Positions 62,663 to 64,000 of a DNA stretch of 64,000 bases are shown one piece after another; position 1 is the first letter of the stretch; each line of letters opens with the position of its first letter. Location: assembly GCA_947253155.1 (NCBI GenBank), contig CAMXYK010000003.1, forward strand, positions 1 to 64,000. Reading direction: 5' to 3'. The position numbers were made by a program, and so were the translations under genes. Source of the stretch: an uncultured Bifidobacteriaceae bacterium. GTDB taxonomy: Bacteria; Actinomycetota; Actinomycetes; Actinomycetales; Bifidobacteriaceae. The notes beneath the pieces were generated by a model. It saw nothing but the letters and a program-made list of their open reading frames with translations, searched no databases and was not told the DNA's origin.

Positions 62663-62722
62663 CAAACAGTTGCAATAAAAGTAGTAAAAGTAATAAATGC
62701 AATTGTTTGCTACATTTCTTTT
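62655..62722. terminator. Bidirectional terminator, 20-bp stem
   Basis: Arms 62655-62674 and 62698-62717 pair over 20 bp with one G-T pair, 23-nt loop, then CTTTT. It serves the aquaporin gene and the convergent DUF3017-like gene. Confidence 0.9.
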
Positions 62723-63038
62723 ACAACAAAAATGCGATTGAAGCGTACGTTACAAGTAATCCAATGCCAAGAGCGATGCTTATAAAAGCGTCAAAACTCA
62801 CAGAACGAACCTTCCATAAACTATTCTTACGCATTATTAACCGCATAATTCCAAGCAATATGGCCGTCGCAGCAATAACAACTGTGGCGGCCATTGCGTA
62901 TCCAATAAAAGCTAGTATTGCGCTTATTGCAACAATAATTGCCACAATCCACTCAGTGTAAGGCTTTCCTTCAGTTTTTTCCGACACGTACGGATGCTCT
63001 GTTTTACTGCTATTAGCTTGCTGATTGCTATCTGTCAT
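62721..63038 (-). CDS. DUF3017-like membrane protein
   Basis: About 105 residues: a hydrophilic N-terminus of 30 residues and three helices (about 31-50, 55-72 and 85-105). Size, topology and place next to purH fit the actinobacterial DUF3017 family, which often lies near folD/purH. I chose the ATG at 63036-63038; TATTAT lies 6 nt upstream and no Shine-Dalgarno sequence is present. Function unknown. Confidence 0.65.
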   Translation of the reverse strand: MTDSNQQANSSKTEHPYVSEKTEGKPYTEWIVAIIVAISAILAFIGYAMAATVVIAATAILLGIMRLIMRKNSLWKVRSVSFDAFISIALGIGLLVTYASIAFLL

Positions 63039-63044
63039 ACTTGT

Positions 63045-63050
63045 ATAATA
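63045..63050 (-). promoter_or_regulatory. -10 box for a probably leaderless mRNA
   Basis: TATTAT on the minus strand 6 nt before the ATG of the DUF3017-like gene. Confidence 0.45.
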
Positions 63051-63114
63051 CATAACTCGCAATAATAAATCACAAGTTGTTTTATACAGTTTTACATAGT
63101 TTTATACAAAACGT

Positions 63115-63153
63115 AAAAATGCAGCGCCTGAAGTTATCAAACGCTGCATTTTT
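63115..63153 (-). terminator. Terminator after purH
   Basis: Perfect 12-bp stem AAAAATGCAGCG/CGCTGCATTTTT (63115-63126 with 63142-63153), 15-nt loop. Confidence 0.88.
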
Positions 63154-63164
63154 TAGAATATTGA

Positions 63165-63214
63165 TTTACTTATTTTACTTATTTCGCAAATTTACAAATT
63201 TACGAATTTACGCA
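63165..63214 (-). repeat. 8/9-bp tandem repeats before purH stop
   Basis: TTTACTTAT twice (63165, 63174), then 8-bp units TTCGCAAA, TTTACAAA, TTTACGAA and TTTACGCA up to 63214, 3 bp from the purH stop. Confidence 0.82.
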
Positions 63215-63217
63215 GAT

Positions 63218-64000
63218 TTAGTGGAAGAAGTGGCGAGTGCCGGTTACGTACATTGTTACGCCGGCTTTACGCGCAGCTTCGAACACTTCCTCGTCGCGAA
63301 TAGAGCCGCCTGGCTGAACAATTGCGCTAACGCCCGCTTCAATAAGAATCTGAGGACCGTCAGCGAATGGGAAGAACGCGTCCGAAGCTGCAACAGCTCC
63401 CTTAGCACGCTCAACGCCATCTGCCAAAGTGTTAGCGCGTTCAACAGCCAAATGGCAAGAATCCACGCGATTTACCTGACCCATGCCAATGCCAACAGTA
63501 GCATTATTATGCGCAAGCAAAATAGCGTTAGATTTTACGCAACGAAGCGAACGCCATGCGAATTGCAAATCGCGTAACGTGTTATCATCAGCAGGATCCC
63601 CGGAAACAAGAGTCCAATTTTCAGGATTGTCACCAAAAGCGTCAATCTTATCTGCCGACTGCACTAATGCACCACCGTCAATAGGATGCACTTGCAAGTC
63701 CAAAACTGGCGGATTTGCAACCTTCAAAATACGCAGATTCTTCTTCTTTGTGCGAAGCAATTCCAAAGCTTCAGGCTCATAGTCTGGAGCAACAATAACT
63801 TCGGTGAAAATTGGGCGCACACTTTCTGCCATTTCCAAAGTCACTGTAGTGTTTGCAGCAATCACGCCACCGTAAGCACTTACAGGATCGCAAGCGTGAG
63901 CCTTTTTATGAGCTTCTGCAGCAGTAGCTCCAATTGCCAAACCGCATGGATTATTATGCTTGCAAACAGCAACAGCAATTTGCGGAGCAAAATCCCAAAC
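63218..64000 (-). CDS. purH: Bifunctional AICAR formyltransferase/IMP cyclohydrolase (3' part)
   Basis: C-terminal 260 residues of PurH; the gene continues beyond the window. The AICAR formyltransferase motif KHNNPCG lies at about 63950-63970, followed by [22 protein letters not shown] and the C-terminal [24 protein letters not shown] and TGTRHFFH phrases typical of the family. It catalyses the last two steps of IMP synthesis. The IMP cyclohydrolase domain is outside the window. Confidence 0.97.
   Translation of the reverse strand, partial: VWDFAPQIAVAVCKHNNPCGLAIGATAAEAHKKAHACDPVSAYGGVIAANTTVTLEMAESVRPIFTEVIVAPDYEPEALELLRTKKKNLRILKVANPPVLDLQVHPIDGGALVQSADKIDAFGDNPENWTLVSGDPADDNTLRDLQFAWRSLRCVKSNAILLAHNNATVGIGMGQVNRVDSCHLAVERANTLADGVERAKGAVAASDAFFPFADGPQILIEAGVSAIVQPGGSIRDEEVFEAARKAGVTMYVTGTRHFFH

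Noticed and set aside
63077..63577. 166-codon plus-strand frame
   Set aside because: It runs antisense through the purH 3' end and its terminator; no supporting signal.
1..64000. tRNA, rRNA, tmRNA, insertion sequences and prophage genes
   Set aside because: I looked for cloverleaf-like and T-loop sequences and for transposase or integrase motifs and found none I could support.

Overview
The window looks like a chromosomal segment of a low-GC member of the Bifidobacteriaceae, most likely Gardnerella (inference; no database search was possible). The grounds are actinobacterial gene sets (rbpA, a fused PafB/PafC-type WYL regulator next to helY, the GarA/MerR/DUF881/sbp/pgsA cluster, guaB3, ppgK, fused cmk-der), bifidobacterial-type protein sequences, strong A+T bias, and a sortase-anchored surface protein behind a poly-C tract. 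I saw no tRNA, rRNA, transposase, phage gene or CRISPR array.

Layout. 1-8.4 kb: a DUF349 protein divergent from hisS and aspS, then the glutamate-type ABC transporter gluABCD. 8.6-16.5 kb: a UDP-glucose pyrophosphorylase, the WYL regulator, a small membrane protein, the helicase helY, then rbpA overlapping a HAD phosphatase. 16.6-21 kb (minus strand): membrane protein, MerR regulator, FHA protein, DUF881, sbp, DUF881, pgsA, a block conserved from mycobacteria to bifidobacteria. 21-31.4 kb (minus): rpe, lgt, cdsA, frr, pyrH, tsf, rpsB (the canonical translation/lipid block), def, fadD, guaB3. 31.7-37.9 kb: a lone plus-strand Rv3235-like gene, then uvrC and uvrA with a LexA-type box. 38-45.3 kb: an ABC-F ATPase, a large GT-C-like membrane protein, an aminotransferase, polyphosphate glucokinase, a GlfT-like glycosyltransferase. 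45.4-49 kb: FMN riboswitch, ribU, a one-chain ECF energizing module (two ATPases plus EcfT), yhbY. 49-52.5 kb: an accessory cassette of two secreted proteins, one with a SHIRT domain and sorting signal, behind a C9 tract and bracketed by two copies of a 55/56-bp hairpin. 52.5-64 kb: a zinc-ribbon/PASTA protein, rarA with a second LexA-type box, a DUF3516 helicase, fused cmk-der, a pseudouridine synthase, an aquaporin, a DUF3017-like protein and the 3' part of purH.

The two most unusual signals are (1) the probably phase-variable, probably excisable surface-protein cassette at 49.0-52.5 kb, and (2) a recurrent habit in which short tandem repeats (period 4-16 bp) start at, or run across, the stop codons of otherwise ordinary genes, in several cases creating ladders of in-frame stops. 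Several genes also lack a Shine-Dalgarno sequence but have a -10-like hexamer 6-7 nt before the start codon, suggesting leaderless mRNAs.
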